Shown here piece after piece: positions 8,353-17,427 of a stretch of DNA of 46,922 nucleotides. The stretch is from CAYYMD01 sp964472875. Lineage in GTDB: Bacteria; Planctomycetota; Phycisphaerae; SM23-33. Position numbers and translations under genes: made by a program. Numbering within the stretch: the stretch's first letter is position 1; every line of letters begins with the position of its first letter. The stretch is taken from assembly GCA_964472875.1 (NCBI GenBank), contig CAYYMD010000022.1, forward strand, positions 1 through 46,922, written 5' to 3'. The notes beneath the pieces were generated by a model that ran no database searches, was not told the origin of the DNA, and saw only the letters and a list, made by a program, of their open reading frames with translations.

Positions 8353-11193
8353 ATGAACAGTTTGCAGGCAAAAACATGCAACGCGTGGATGTTTCTTAAC
8401 GGTAACGGTATGAGATACATTTTTATCGCTGTATTTTTATGCCTGTTTTGTTGGGGCCACGCCTTTTGCGCATCCGCCAACAAATGCGTTGTGGCAACGG
8501 ACCTCCGTTGTGAATATCTCACAAATTTGCCCGTCATAGACGAGGTTACGCCGAGACTCACCTGGACCGTAAAATCGGCAGAAAGAAATCAGTCACAGGC
8601 GGCGTATAGAATCCTCGTTGCAGGCAGCAAAGAGAATCTCACGGCCGGCAAGGCCGATCTGTGGGATAGCGGCAAGGTCGAATCCGGACGAAGTCTGAAC
8701 ATTACCTACAAAGGCAAACCACTTACTTCCGGCATGAGATGCTTCTGGAAAGTCCGCCTCTGGGACAAGCATGGAAATGCTGGCCCCTGGAGCAGGCCTG
8801 CCCACTGGGAAATGGGCCTTATGAACTCCGGCGACTGGACGGGCGAATGGATTAATGACGGTGAACCGACACCGGATAAAGATGAGGACTTCTACAAGGA
8901 TGACCCGGCTCCTCTTTTCCGCAGAGAGTTTGAAACTGGCAAATCGGTCAAACGCGCCCGGCTGTATATAAGCGGCCTCGGCTATTACGAAGCGCGGCTG
9001 GATGGGAAGCGCATCGGCGACCATGTACTTGACCCCGGCTGGACCGATTACGCCGAACGGGTTTATTACAGCACTTATGATCTCACTTCCCGGCTGAAGG
9101 AAGGCAAACACACAATCGGGGTAATTCTCGGCAACGGATGGTATAATCCACTCCCCCTGCGTATGTGGGGACACCTGAACCTGAGAGAGCACCTTCCCGT
9201 GGGACGTCCTCGCTTTATTGCCCAGCTCAATATTCAATACACCGACGGAACGCGGCAGTCCATCGTCACGGATAAAAGTTGGAAAGTTTCCGACGGTCCG
9301 ATATTGCGCAACAATGTCTATCTCGGCGAAGTATACGACGCTCGCAAGGAAAAACCCGGCTGGGACATGCCCGCATACGACGACAGCCAATGGCGAAACG
9401 CATCCCTGGCGACAGAGCCGCTCGGCCCGCTTGAAGCCCAGCCGTTACCCCCCATACGCATCACTTCCAAACTCAGGCCGGTGAATGTAAGCGAGCCCAA
9501 AGACGGAGTTTATGTCTTCGACATGGGACAAAACTTCGCCGGATGGGCGAGACTGCGTGTGAAGGGCCCCGCCGGAACAAAAGTGAAAATGCGTTTCGGC
9601 GAACTGCTTCACAAGGATGGTACGGTCAACACTTTGACCGCGGTGTGCGGCCAGATAAAGCGAGATGGGCGTGGCGGGCCCGGCGCTCCTGACGTCGCCG
9701 AACAATGTAACACGTATATTCTCAACGGCCGAGGTGAAGAAGTATACACACCAAGTTTCACCTTCCACGGTTTTCGGTATGCTGAGGTGACCGGATATCC
9801 CGGAAAGCCACCAAAAGATGCGATTGTGGGACTGAGACTAAACACAGATGTGGAAACCGCGGGTTCTTTTGCATGCTCGAACGAGTTGTTCAATCGCATT
9901 CAGAAAAACTGCCTGTGGACATTTTTGGGCAATATCTTCAGCGTGCAGTCCGATTGTCCTCATCGGGAAAAATTCGGTTACGGCGCTGATGCCATATCCG
10001 TGAGCGAGGCCTACATGTACAACTTCGACATGTCCGCTTTCTACGCAAAGATGGTGCGGGATTTCCAAGATGCGGCGCGGCCTAACGGCGGGCTTACCGA
10101 AACAGCGCCATATGTTGGAATTTCGGCGGGCAAATTCGGCGGCGGAGCAGGTCCTATCGGCTGGGGCAGCGCGCATCCGGTTCTGCAGAATCAACTGTAT
10201 CAATATTACGGCAACAAGCAGCTTATAACGGAACAGTACAACACCACACTGGAATGGGGCAAACTTATCCGGTCCAGATCAAGGGATAAGGATTATATTA
10301 TCGATCACGGCATAAGCGATCACGAAAGTATCGACCCGAAACCCGTGGCGGTATCAGGTACGGCATTCCATTATCAAAATGCAGAATTGCTTAGCCGGTT
10401 TGCCGACCTGCTCGGAAAGGAAAAGGACGCCAAAGACCACGCCAAATGGGCGAGGAAAGTGAAGGAATCATTCATACGGCATTTCATCACGTCGGATGGA
10501 AAAGTCGGACCTCACACCCAGGCGGCGCAGGCCTTTGCGCTGTATTACAATCTGGTTCCGCCAGAGAACCGCGAAGCGGTAGTCAATGTGTTGCTTCGTG
10601 AAATTCAGCGACATAACGGGCATTTGTCCACTGGCTTTTTCGGCACCAAATACCTGCTTGATGTTCTTACACGCACGGGGCATGCGAATGTCGCTTACAA
10701 AATTGCATCACAAAAAACCGTTCCGGGCTGGGGATATGAAATTACAAAATACGACGCCACTACATTATGGGAACACTGGAAATACAGCACCAATACTTAT
10801 TCTCATAACCATCCTGCGTTCGGTTCAGTCAGTGAATGGTTCTACAAAGCGCTGGCGGGAATCAATCCCCATCCCGACGCCGTGGGGTTCGACAGAATCG
10901 TAATCAAACCTCAGGTTCTGGATGAATTGTCGTGGGTCAGGGCAAGTTATGACTCTATCCGGGGCAGAATCAGAAGTGAATGGAAACGTGAACAAGGCCG
11001 GCTGGAGTTAAAAGTGGAAATACCAGCCAATACAACCGCCGTAGTCTATATCCCGACTAAAGACCCCGATAAAATCACCGAAGGCCAAGTTACTGCAAGC
11101 GACGCCTATGGTGTTAAGTTTCTGCGGAGGGAAAACGACACCGCGGTTTATCGAATCGGCTCCGGCATCTACAACTTCGTATCTTCAAAGTGA
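8353..11193 (+). CDS. Secreted GH78 alpha-L-rhamnosidase
   Basis: A 946-residue bacterial alpha-L-rhamnosidase. Domain order follows the family: an N-terminal fibronectin-like domain (about 40-155), the rhamnosidase N domain with jelly-roll strands (about 175-340), a concanavalin-like domain (about 340-480), the (alpha/alpha)6 catalytic domain (about 490-840) and a C-terminal beta-sandwich. The signature acidic motif DCPHREKFGYGAD starts at residue 534 and corresponds to the family's DCPxRxExxGWxGD active-site segment. GGAAGG at 8338-8343 supports the ATG at 8353; an internal ATG at 8410 starts an equally good signal peptide, so 20 residues are uncertain. It follows the second GH127 gene by 32 nt and ends the hydrolase run. 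The enzyme would release terminal alpha-L-rhamnose, as found in rhamnogalacturonan side chains, ulvan-like or other rhamnose-containing glycans. Confidence 0.92.
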   Translation: MNSLQAKTCNAWMFLNGNGMRYIFIAVFLCLFCWGHAFCASANKCVVATDLRCEYLTNLPVIDEVTPRLTWTVKSAERNQSQAAYRILVAGSKENLTAGKADLWDSGKVESGRSLNITYKGKPLTSGMRCFWKVRLWDKHGNAGPWSRPAHWEMGLMNSGDWTGEWINDGEPTPDKDEDFYKDDPAPLFRREFETGKSVKRARLYISGLGYYEARLDGKRIGDHVLDPGWTDYAERVYYSTYDLTSRLKEGKHTIGVILGNGWYNPLPLRMWGHLNLREHLPVGRPRFIAQLNIQYTDGTRQSIVTDKSWKVSDGPILRNNVYLGEVYDARKEKPGWDMPAYDDSQWRNASLATEPLGPLEAQPLPPIRITSKLRPVNVSEPKDGVYVFDMGQNFAGWARLRVKGPAGTKVKMRFGELLHKDGTVNTLTAVCGQIKRDGRGGPGAPDVAEQCNTYILNGRGEEVYTPSFTFHGFRYAEVTGYPGKPPKDAIVGLRLNTDVETAGSFACSNELFNRIQKNCLWTFLGNIFSVQSDCPHREKFGYGADAISVSEAYMYNFDMSAFYAKMVRDFQDAARPNGGLTETAPYVGISAGKFGGGAGPIGWGSAHPVLQNQLYQYYGNKQLITEQYNTTLEWGKLIRSRSRDKDYIIDHGISDHESIDPKPVAVSGTAFHYQNAELLSRFADLLGKEKDAKDHAKWARKVKESFIRHFITSDGKVGPHTQAAQAFALYYNLVPPENREAVVNVLLREIQRHNGHLSTGFFGTKYLLDVLTRTGHANVAYKIASQKTVPGWGYEITKYDATTLWEHWKYSTNTYSHNHPAFGSVSEWFYKALAGINPHPDAVGFDRIVIKPQVLDELSWVRASYDSIRGRIRSEWKREQGRLELKVEIPANTTAVVYIPTKDPDKITEGQVTASDAYGVKFLRRENDTAVYRIGSGIYNFVSSK

Positions 11194-11663
11194 CCTTAAT
11201 TCTGTACATCATATTTATTTTGTCCGCAGTTCGTGGTAAGAAGGTCTATTACGGCTGCTTATGAGATGTGTGCATAATCGACGACTAACCTCGCCGGATC
11301 GGACCTCGGTGACCGGTGCGGTAAAACAAGATTAATCAAGTTGGCCGAAGCAATGGCTGAAGCGCCTGATTATTCTCTCCCCCCGTAGCGTGACAGTTGG
11401 GCCGATGACGGCCGTTTGACCCCGGCCCTCCGCCGGCAGCCCGCAGGATGGGGATAACGCAGTATCATCGCACTTCTGCTCGGTGTAACATGCTTATATA
11501 TACTCTGTCTTTCTCCTTCGTAATGGTCGGCTCTCGCAATGACAGACCGTCTGCCGCTGAAAACAAACACACTATGGGAGTTCGTGTTCAGCAGCGCTGC
11601 GAGATTCCCCCGCCCGTTCCGCGCCACGGTTTTGATACGACGTTTACAGATTCGTTCGCACGA
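11194..11663. other. Intergenic space between convergent genes, no gene recognised
   Basis: This 470-nt stretch separates the end of the rhamnosidase (+) from the end of the ABC transporter (-). I see no tRNA, no convincing protein frame with a ribosome-binding site and no classical terminator with a T-tract. A short GC hairpin near 11399-11416 lacks the T-run and is too far from either gene to be called. Confidence 0.5.
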
Positions 11664-13415
11664 TTACGTTCGGCTGGCTTCCAGGTCCTTGAACTGGAGG
11701 TCGAAGTAGCGGGCGTACTGGCCGCCGGCCTGTATGAGCCGGCGGTGCGTGCCGCTTTCGACTATCTGCCCGTTGTCGATGAAGAGAATGTTATCGGCCT
11801 GGAATATGGTCGAAAGCCGGTGCGCGATGGCGAAGGTGGTGCGGCCGCGGCGGAGGCGCTCCAGGGCATTTTTTATAAGCAGTTCCGTCTCGGTGTCGAC
11901 CGAGGAGGTGGCCTCGTCGAGTATGAGAATGCGCGGGTCCTTCAGCAGGGCACGCGCGATGGAAATTCGCTGGCGCTGGCCCTCTGAGAGTTTCACGCCG
12001 CGCTTGCCTATTTCCGTGTCATAGCCGTCGGGCATCTGCTCTATGAACTCGGCGGCGTTGGCCTGACCGGCCGCGTGGATAATGTCATCGCGCGTGGCTT
12101 CGGGCCTGCCGTAGCCGATGTTCTCGGCCACGGTGCCGGAGAACAGGAAGTCATCCTGCATGACCATCCCCATGTGATGGCGGAGGTCGCGGATTTTGAC
12201 GCTGCGGATATCGCGGCCGTCTATCAGCACACGCCCCTGCTGTGGTTCGTAGAACCTTGGTATCAGGCGGGTTATGGTGGTTTTGCCGGCCCCGCTGGGC
12301 CCCACCAGCGCGATCATCTGGCCCGGTTCTACGGTGAAACTGATACCGCGAAGTATTGGCTCCTGGTCGTATTTGAAGTGGACGTTGTCGAACCGGACGT
12401 GGCCTTCTACTTCGGTCAGTTCCATTGCGTCGGGCCGGTCGCGGATGTCCGGTTCGAGGTCCATGTAATCGAAGAAGCGCTCTATTCCCGCGAAGAACCG
12501 CCCGGCCTGCTCCATCATGATCACTATGCGAACGAGCGGATGCATGAACATGCCCAGAAGCATGATAAACGCCACCAGGTCCCCTACGGACACAGCCCCG
12601 GCGATGGTTCTGTAACCGCCGAAAAGGATGACCGCCGCCATGCCGATTCGGTTAATCATCATGGCGCCGGGAAAAATGGTGGAGATGTATTTGATCACGC
12701 GCATCCGGCTTTGGTAATGGCTGCGGTTTTCGCGCTCGACATTCTCCATCTCGCGATGCTCGGAGGCGAACGACTTGATTATGTGAATGCCGGTGAGGTT
12801 CTCCTCCAGCAGGTCCGAGAGGTATTCCTTCCGCCGGCGGACATCCCTGAAGTGGTTCCACATCCGCCCGGCCATGATGTTCGTATACACCGCCAGCACC
12901 GGTACCGCGCACACGGCCACGAGCGCCAGCTGCCAGTCCAGGTAGAACATGATTCCCACCGTGCCGGCGGCGGTGACCAGGGCGTATATTATGGCCTCGG
13001 GCCCGTGGTGCGTGGCCTCCTGGATGATATTTATGTCGTCGACCAGGCGCGCCAGCAGGCCGCCGGGCTTTTTGCGGTCGTGGAATGACATGGAGAGTTT
13101 CTGGAAATGGCCGTAGAGGTCGTTACGCAGGCGAGAGGTGATGCGCTGGGCGACTTCGTGGCCCCAGTATTCCTTCCACGCGCACACGCCGAAGAAGGCC
13201 GCACCTATGGCGACTATCGCTCCGGCCAGTATCCACAGCAGCGAGTAATCGGCGCCGTTGACGGCCTTGTTCAGCACTTCGCGCACTATCAGCGGCGGCG
13301 CCAGCATAAGGCCGGTCGCCACCACGTGCAGAACCTGCGTGACGCCGAACTTGAACGCGAGCGGGCGTATGTAGGCGCGTCCGAAACGTTTCAGTAAATT
13401 CCATCTGCTTGTCAT
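11664..13415 (-). CDS. ABC exporter half-transporter, fused permease and ATPase (MsbA/LmrA type)
   Basis: A 583-residue half-transporter that would work as a homodimer at the inner membrane. About six transmembrane helices fill residues 1-310, followed by the nucleotide-binding domain. Walker A (GPSGAGKT) starts near residue 372, followed by the Q-loop region, the signature LSEGQRQR, Walker B (ILILDEATSS) and the H-loop (IAHRLST). The order matches lipid A/multidrug exporters. An ATG at 13502 is also open in frame, but the N-terminal MTSRWNLLKRF at 13415 looks like a typical cytoplasmic start; there is no strong Shine-Dalgarno at either. A TATAAT on the minus strand at 13444-13449 lies between the two starts, which would favour 13415 if it is used. 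The substrate cannot be read from sequence; lipids, glycolipids and drugs are all possible for this family. It stands alone, convergent with the hydrolase cluster. Confidence 0.9.
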   Translation of the reverse strand: MTSRWNLLKRFGRAYIRPLAFKFGVTQVLHVVATGLMLAPPLIVREVLNKAVNGADYSLLWILAGAIVAIGAAFFGVCAWKEYWGHEVAQRITSRLRNDLYGHFQKLSMSFHDRKKPGGLLARLVDDINIIQEATHHGPEAIIYALVTAAGTVGIMFYLDWQLALVAVCAVPVLAVYTNIMAGRMWNHFRDVRRRKEYLSDLLEENLTGIHIIKSFASEHREMENVERENRSHYQSRMRVIKYISTIFPGAMMINRIGMAAVILFGGYRTIAGAVSVGDLVAFIMLLGMFMHPLVRIVIMMEQAGRFFAGIERFFDYMDLEPDIRDRPDAMELTEVEGHVRFDNVHFKYDQEPILRGISFTVEPGQMIALVGPSGAGKTTITRLIPRFYEPQQGRVLIDGRDIRSVKIRDLRHHMGMVMQDDFLFSGTVAENIGYGRPEATRDDIIHAAGQANAAEFIEQMPDGYDTEIGKRGVKLSEGQRQRISIARALLKDPRILILDEATSSVDTETELLIKNALERLRRGRTTFAIAHRLSTIFQADNILFIDNGQIVESGTHRRLIQAGGQYARYFDLQFKDLEASRT

Positions 13416-13758
13416 GATATAAACGTTAAAAGTATTCGTTTTAATTATAACGGAGGGTGGGCGTTTGGGGGACTGTCGAAATAAAATCATTACCGGGTGC
13501 AAACCGACTGCCCGCCTCGCGTAATCCCCCTGTGGCGCGATTCAGCCCGGCAGTAGTGCCGTGTTGAGATCCTTGCCGGTGACTACCCACCAGAACATAT
13601 TTTATATAATATTGAATCGACGCAGGCAATGCAAAAGGCGATATAATATCATATTATACAAGTAGTTATGCTTTAATATGGTTTTTGTGCGGACAAATTA
13701 TCCCCTGTTTATTGTCACTGATAATTTAAGAAAAAATTCAAATTCAAGGATTTTTTAT
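13416..13758. other. A/T-rich divergent intergenic region
   Basis: This region separates the ABC transporter (-) from the PEP-CTERM gene (+). It is notably A/T-rich and includes a perfect inverted repeat at 13642-13658, with arms TATAATAT and ATATTATA around one C. No gene is supported. The palindrome could be an operator or merely low-complexity sequence. Confidence 0.4.
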
Positions 13759-13786
13759 TTGACAATACTCGGTTCTTACGTATAAT
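13759..13786 (+). promoter_or_regulatory. Sigma70-type promoter of the PEP-CTERM gene
   Basis: A perfect -35 box TTGACA (13759-13764) and a perfect -10 box TATAAT (13781-13786) are separated by 16 nt. Transcription would start near 13793, leaving a 5' leader of about 95 nt before the ATG at 13888. Such a full consensus promoter predicts strong expression. Confidence 0.8.
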
Positions 13787-13887
13787 TAACCGTGCTTTAA
13801 AATTAACAGGAAACGCATATAAGCTTAGAATTATCTGCTTTGCTCCGGCGTTCAAAAGCTCGTCGGCGTAGAAAGGAGAGGAAAAAA

Positions 13888-14550
13888 ATGTCTCGCTCTA
13901 AATTCTTTGCAGGTCTTGCCGTTGTTTTCGTATGCGGTGTGAATGTCCAGGCAGCGCCTACAGTTAATGGAACAGTCGGTGCCGGAGAATACGAAACAAT
14001 CATTCAGGATTCGGCTGATACGTCGAAGGAATTTTACGGCACCGGACTGGACATAGACACGATGCAGTTTGATGCGGATCAGACAGGTAATGTCGATGAT
14101 TCCTACTATTTATCAATAACTACAGTTAACACACCAATAGACACAAACGGCAGCCCGGGGAGCATTAACATGGTTACCAGTTTGCAAATGGCCTTTGGCG
14201 GCTCTGCAAACCCCGATGCTTCAAATGCCGATTATATACTTAATATTGTGGTCGAGGACGCCGGTTCGGATGTCAAACTTTGGGAGTGGGACAATAGCGG
14301 TTCCATCTGGTCCGAAGTATCGCTGGGTGGAACCGATTATGCGATGGGCGTAGGCGACCATTTTGAGTTCAGCATCCTCAAAACAAAAATGCCTAATATG
14401 CCCGTTGATCCCTATTTCAACGCAATTCTGGATGGTTCCGGCGGGTGGCAGGATGACCAGGTGGCCGGGAAAGTGCCCGAGCCGGCCACGATGGCGCTGC
14501 TTGGAATGGGCGGAATTGGCATATTAATTCGACGCAGACGGAAAGCGTAA
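13888..14550 (+). CDS. PEP-CTERM sorting-domain protein
   Basis: A 220-residue exported protein. It begins with a signal peptide (MSRSKFFAGLAVVFVCGVN, cleavage near VQA-AP) and ends with the PEP-CTERM signal: a VPEPA motif, a hydrophobic stretch and a terminal RRRRK cluster. This signal targets proteins to exosortase, which cleaves them at the membrane, often for surface or extracellular-matrix placement. No exosortase lies in this window. The middle (about 25-190) is acidic, rich in Asp, Gly and Ser, and looks like a beta-sandwich; I do not recognise a catalytic domain. AGGAGAGG at 13874-13881 fixes the start; an upstream in-frame start at 13840 would add a basic Arg/Lys-rich extension without a ribosome-binding site. 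It is a single-gene transcription unit with its own promoter and terminator. Confidence 0.9.
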   Translation: MSRSKFFAGLAVVFVCGVNVQAAPTVNGTVGAGEYETIIQDSADTSKEFYGTGLDIDTMQFDADQTGNVDDSYYLSITTVNTPIDTNGSPGSINMVTSLQMAFGGSANPDASNADYILNIVVEDAGSDVKLWEWDNSGSIWSEVSLGGTDYAMGVGDHFEFSILKTKMPNMPVDPYFNAILDGSGGWQDDQVAGKVPEPATMALLGMGGIGILIRRRRKA

Positions 14551-14587
14551 TTGGTAGCAATTAACACCGATAAACACTGCTAATTGT

Positions 14588-14622
14588 AAAAAAGGCGGTC
14601 GCGAAAAGCGGCCGCTTTTTTT
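14588..14622 (+). terminator. Rho-independent terminator of the PEP-CTERM gene
   Basis: A 15-bp stem (14588-14602 with 14608-14622, two G-U pairs) closes on a GAAAA loop and ends in seven T's. It lies 38 nt after the PEP-CTERM stop codon. The A-rich 5' arm makes it potentially bidirectional, so it may also stop transcription arriving from the minus strand beyond the L-serine dehydratase gene. Confidence 0.92.
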
Positions 14623-14742
14623 GCGGGATATAATTGCTATTGTTCTACCGGACCCAAAATTTCACGTTTGAAAAACTCTTGGTTCTGAAGTTCCAACAGA
14701 ATTGAAAATATCGGTATTGTTCGTGCAGAAATTATTTGTCTT

Positions 14743-16320
14743 TTATGATGTGTTTTCGTTCCTGTTTCGGCGAAGTTGCAATTCAATTTCTTTTGATGTT
14801 TTCGTGACGGACAGACCACCCAGCGCCGTGCACCGTAACTCTCTGGGGATGCTTCGCCCCACTGCATCCATGGCCTCAATTACCTCGTCCAGCGGAACTA
14901 CCGGGTCGTAATCGGCCAGAGCCATGTTCGCACACGCCAGAGCATTGACCGCCGCCATAACGTTTTTTCCCAGGCAGGGCACTTCGACTCGATTGGCCAC
15001 GGGGTCGCAAACCATGCCCAGCGAATTCTGCAGCGCCATCGATGCCGCGGCGACGACCTGTTCCATACTGCCGCCGGCCAGTGTAGCCATCGCGGCCGCG
15101 GCCATGCCGGAGGCGGAACCGCACTCGGCCTGGCAGCCCGCCTCTTCGGCGGCGAACGTAGAGACCTCCGCGATGAAAACACCCACCAGGCCGGCGGCCA
15201 GCAACGCCCTGGCGGCATCCTCATCGCCAAGGCCCATTTCATCGCTTACGGCCAGGCACGCACCCGGCAGGGCCGCGCACGCACCGGCGGTTGGCGCGGC
15301 CACGATTACACCCATAGCGCTTTTGACCTCCATCAGCGCGGTAACGTAAACCACGATTCGATTAGCCACCCCGGCGGGCAAAAGTTCGTCGGCCTCCATC
15401 TTCTGCTTAAGCCGACCGCACTGATAGCCGAGAATTCGGTCCTCGTGACTGGTGCCTCTGATGCCCTGCTCTATCGAGTTGCGCACAACCTTCACGATTC
15501 CCGTCATGCGTTCGATGACCTCCCGCCCGGAAATACCGCCGCGCCGGCTCTCGTATTCGACAGCCAGCTGCCAAAAGGATTCCTCCCGCCCGGAGACGTA
15601 TTCGAGCATCTCACGGCAGTTGGTAAACGGAACGCTCATATCTTTCCGGGACAGGACGGGCAACACAGGGGAGATATTTTTGACGTACTCCACCTCATAT
15701 TCGCCGATGATTTTCTCCACCAGACCATCATCCACGAACCTGTCCGCCTTGACGTGAACCAGCGCGATTTTGCCGCCTTCGTATATCACAACCGATTCGG
15801 CGTCAAAACAGCCGCTCAGCTTCGCGGCAAGTTCATCCGCCCGGCCGCTTACAAAAAACAGTGTTTCGTAATAATCTCCGCCCAGTTCCAGGGCAATCCC
15901 GTCGATATCAATGACCCTGATCATGCCGCCGCCGGTTGATACGGCCGTGAGGGAGTGCCTTTCCGTTTCATTTTCCAGCGATAGTCTGTAAGTGTTCGGA
16001 TGAGGATCGTGAAGGTTCTCTGTTCGTATATCAACTTCAATACCGTGGTCTTTTATGGCCTTGTGAGAATCGGGCAGTCGCTCATCGGCGACCGGCCAGC
16101 CGAGGAGCCCCCCAAAAAGGCCCATATCGGAACCGTGGCTTTCGTGGGTAGTGGCAAGTGAGCCGTGCTCGTCGAATACAATCGAAACTTTCCGTATGTC
16201 TCCGCCCATCAGGTCCCTGGCCACACTGCCTATGCGCACGCCCGCAGCACAGTGCGAACTGGAAGGGCCCCTCATCACAGGACCGATTACATTGTTGAAA
16301 ATGCTAAGCGGAGCATCCAT
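14743..16320 (-). CDS. sdaA: L-serine ammonia-lyase, iron-sulfur type, fused beta and alpha domains
   Basis: A 525-residue single-chain L-serine dehydratase that would convert L-serine to pyruvate and ammonia using a 4Fe-4S cluster. The N-terminal half is the beta domain (GPSSSHCAAGVRIG near residues 18-31, then an ACT-like region). The C-terminal half is the alpha domain with MGVIVAAPTAGACAALPG and cysteines in GCQAECGSASG, MVCDPVANRVEVPC and the following helices, which fit cluster ligands. The typical SSHT of the beta domain reads SSHC here. The start is supported by GAAGGA about 8 nt upstream. It begins 40 nt after the DapA-family gene and is probably co-transcribed with it, suggesting a small catabolic unit feeding pyruvate, although the partner's substrate is unclear. 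Gene symbol by family resemblance. Confidence 0.87.
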   Translation of the reverse strand: MDAPLSIFNNVIGPVMRGPSSSHCAAGVRIGSVARDLMGGDIRKVSIVFDEHGSLATTHESHGSDMGLFGGLLGWPVADERLPDSHKAIKDHGIEVDIRTENLHDPHPNTYRLSLENETERHSLTAVSTGGGMIRVIDIDGIALELGGDYYETLFFVSGRADELAAKLSGCFDAESVVIYEGGKIALVHVKADRFVDDGLVEKIIGEYEVEYVKNISPVLPVLSRKDMSVPFTNCREMLEYVSGREESFWQLAVEYESRRGGISGREVIERMTGIVKVVRNSIEQGIRGTSHEDRILGYQCGRLKQKMEADELLPAGVANRIVVYVTALMEVKSAMGVIVAAPTAGACAALPGACLAVSDEMGLGDEDAARALLAAGLVGVFIAEVSTFAAEEAGCQAECGSASGMAAAAMATLAGGSMEQVVAAASMALQNSLGMVCDPVANRVEVPCLGKNVMAAVNALACANMALADYDPVVPLDEVIEAMDAVGRSIPRELRCTALGGLSVTKTSKEIELQLRRNRNENTS

Positions 16321-16360
16321 GGCAAGTCCTTCTTTACCAGCAGTGGATATTGTGCGCCCT

Positions 16361-17254
16361 TTACCTCATTAACTCCGGCAGGACGGATTTCAGTTTCGCC
16401 AGTTCTTCATCCGTCGGCGGCAGCAGCGGCGGCCGCGGCTTTCCGCAGGAGCGCCCGACGATATCAAGCCCGGCTTTGCTGAACTGGATATATTTGCCGG
16501 AATCTTCGAACATCTTCAGTAAAGGCATTAACTTGAAATATAAATCACGGGCGCCTGCGGCGTCGCCCTCTTCCACGGCCAGTTCGTAAAATCTTACAAG
16601 CTTTTGAGGGATTATATTGGCCGCCGGCGCAATCCACCCCACCGCCCCCATGGTGAACATTTCCAGAGTCAACGTGTCACAACCGCACAGAACCTTTATC
16701 CCGTCGCCGCACAGTCGCGTAATCTCCATCAAACGCGACATGTCGCCGGAACTCTCTTTTATATAATTCACGTTGTCGTATTCGGCCAGTTCCGCCACAA
16801 CGTCCGGCATAATATCCACGCCCGAAGTGCCGGGGTTGTTATAAAGCATAATCGGAATATCAACATTCTCTGCCAGCGTCTTGAAATGAATCAGCAACTC
16901 CCGCTGGTCGGGATGACAGTAAAACGGCGACACGACCATAACGCCGTCGGCGCCCGCCTGCCTTGCAAAACGTGAATTCTCGATAGTCTTGGCCGTCGAT
17001 ACCGCGGCCGCGCCGGCGACAACGGGTGCCGCGCCGCCAGCTTCGTCAATTACGGTTTCCACGACCAGCCGGTATTCCGCATCCGTCAATGCCGCGAATT
17101 CGCCCGTGCTGCCGGCGGGGATTATTCCGTGAACTTTGCCCTCGTCGAGCAGAAAACGTATGTGGCTCCGCAGGGCGTTCTCGTCCACTTTGCCCGAGTC
17201 GTCAAAAGGCGTTACAACAACGGCGAGTATTCCTTTAATATCAACTGCCATCAT
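16361..17254 (-). CDS. DapA/NanA-family class I aldolase or lyase
   Basis: A 297-residue (beta/alpha)8 enzyme of the dihydrodipicolinate synthase/N-acetylneuraminate lyase superfamily. The Schiff-base lysine lies in YIKESSGD (Lys166), the catalytic tyrosine in YNNPGTSG (Tyr138) and the GSTGE carboxylate-binding motif at residues 48-52. True DapA enzymes carry an arginine a few residues after the tyrosine that binds the carboxylate of aspartate semialdehyde; here that segment reads PGTSG without arginine. I therefore do not call it dapA. A keto-deoxy sugar-acid aldolase/dehydratase or related pyruvate lyase is more likely and would fit a carbohydrate-degrading organism. GGGAGA upstream supports the start, with a second ATG immediately following (17251). 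It is 40 nt upstream of the L-serine dehydratase gene, so both may yield pyruvate. Confidence 0.85.
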   Translation of the reverse strand: MMAVDIKGILAVVVTPFDDSGKVDENALRSHIRFLLDEGKVHGIIPAGSTGEFAALTDAEYRLVVETVIDEAGGAAPVVAGAAAVSTAKTIENSRFARQAGADGVMVVSPFYCHPDQRELLIHFKTLAENVDIPIMLYNNPGTSGVDIMPDVVAELAEYDNVNYIKESSGDMSRLMEITRLCGDGIKVLCGCDTLTLEMFTMGAVGWIAPAANIIPQKLVRFYELAVEEGDAAGARDLYFKLMPLLKMFEDSGKYIQFSKAGLDIVGRSCGKPRPPLLPPTDEELAKLKSVLPELMR

Positions 17255-17351
17255 TTCTCCCGATGTTAAGCAATTTAAAGAAGCCCCATTTGCTCATTTC
17301 CAGCCAATTAAAATAACGTCGATAACTTCGACAACAAACTTTCACGCAGAC

Positions 17352-17425
17352 TGGGCGATACAGGACTCGAACCTGTGACCTTGCGGGTGTGATCCGCACG
17401 CTCTAGCCGGCTGAGCTAATCGCCC
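17352..17425 (-). tRNA. tRNA-Val (anticodon CAC)
   Basis: On the minus strand the sequence folds as a canonical cloverleaf: a 7-bp acceptor stem (GGGCGAT with ATCGCCC), a D-arm beginning TAGCTCAG, an anticodon stem TGCGG/CCGCA enclosing the loop ATCACAC, and a T-arm with GGTTCGAGTCC. The loop has T33 and reads CAC at positions 34-36, decoding GUG valine. The discriminator base is A, and CCA is not encoded. Confidence 0.93.
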
Positions 17426-17427
17426 GA

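Noticed and set aside
11399..11416. Terminator between the hydrolase cluster and the ABC gene
   Set aside because: The short GC hairpin lacks a T-tract and lies more than 200 nt from both gene ends.
11448..11987. Plus-strand frame overlapping the end of the ABC gene
   Set aside because: Most of it is antisense to the ATPase domain, and the remainder shows no protein motif.
12075..13088. Plus-strand frame opposite the ABC transporter
   Set aside because: It is antisense to a clear ABC exporter and has His/Asp-rich composition typical of shadow frames.
16361..17254. Naming the lyase dapA
   Set aside because: The conserved arginine of true dihydrodipicolinate synthases is missing after the tyrosine motif.
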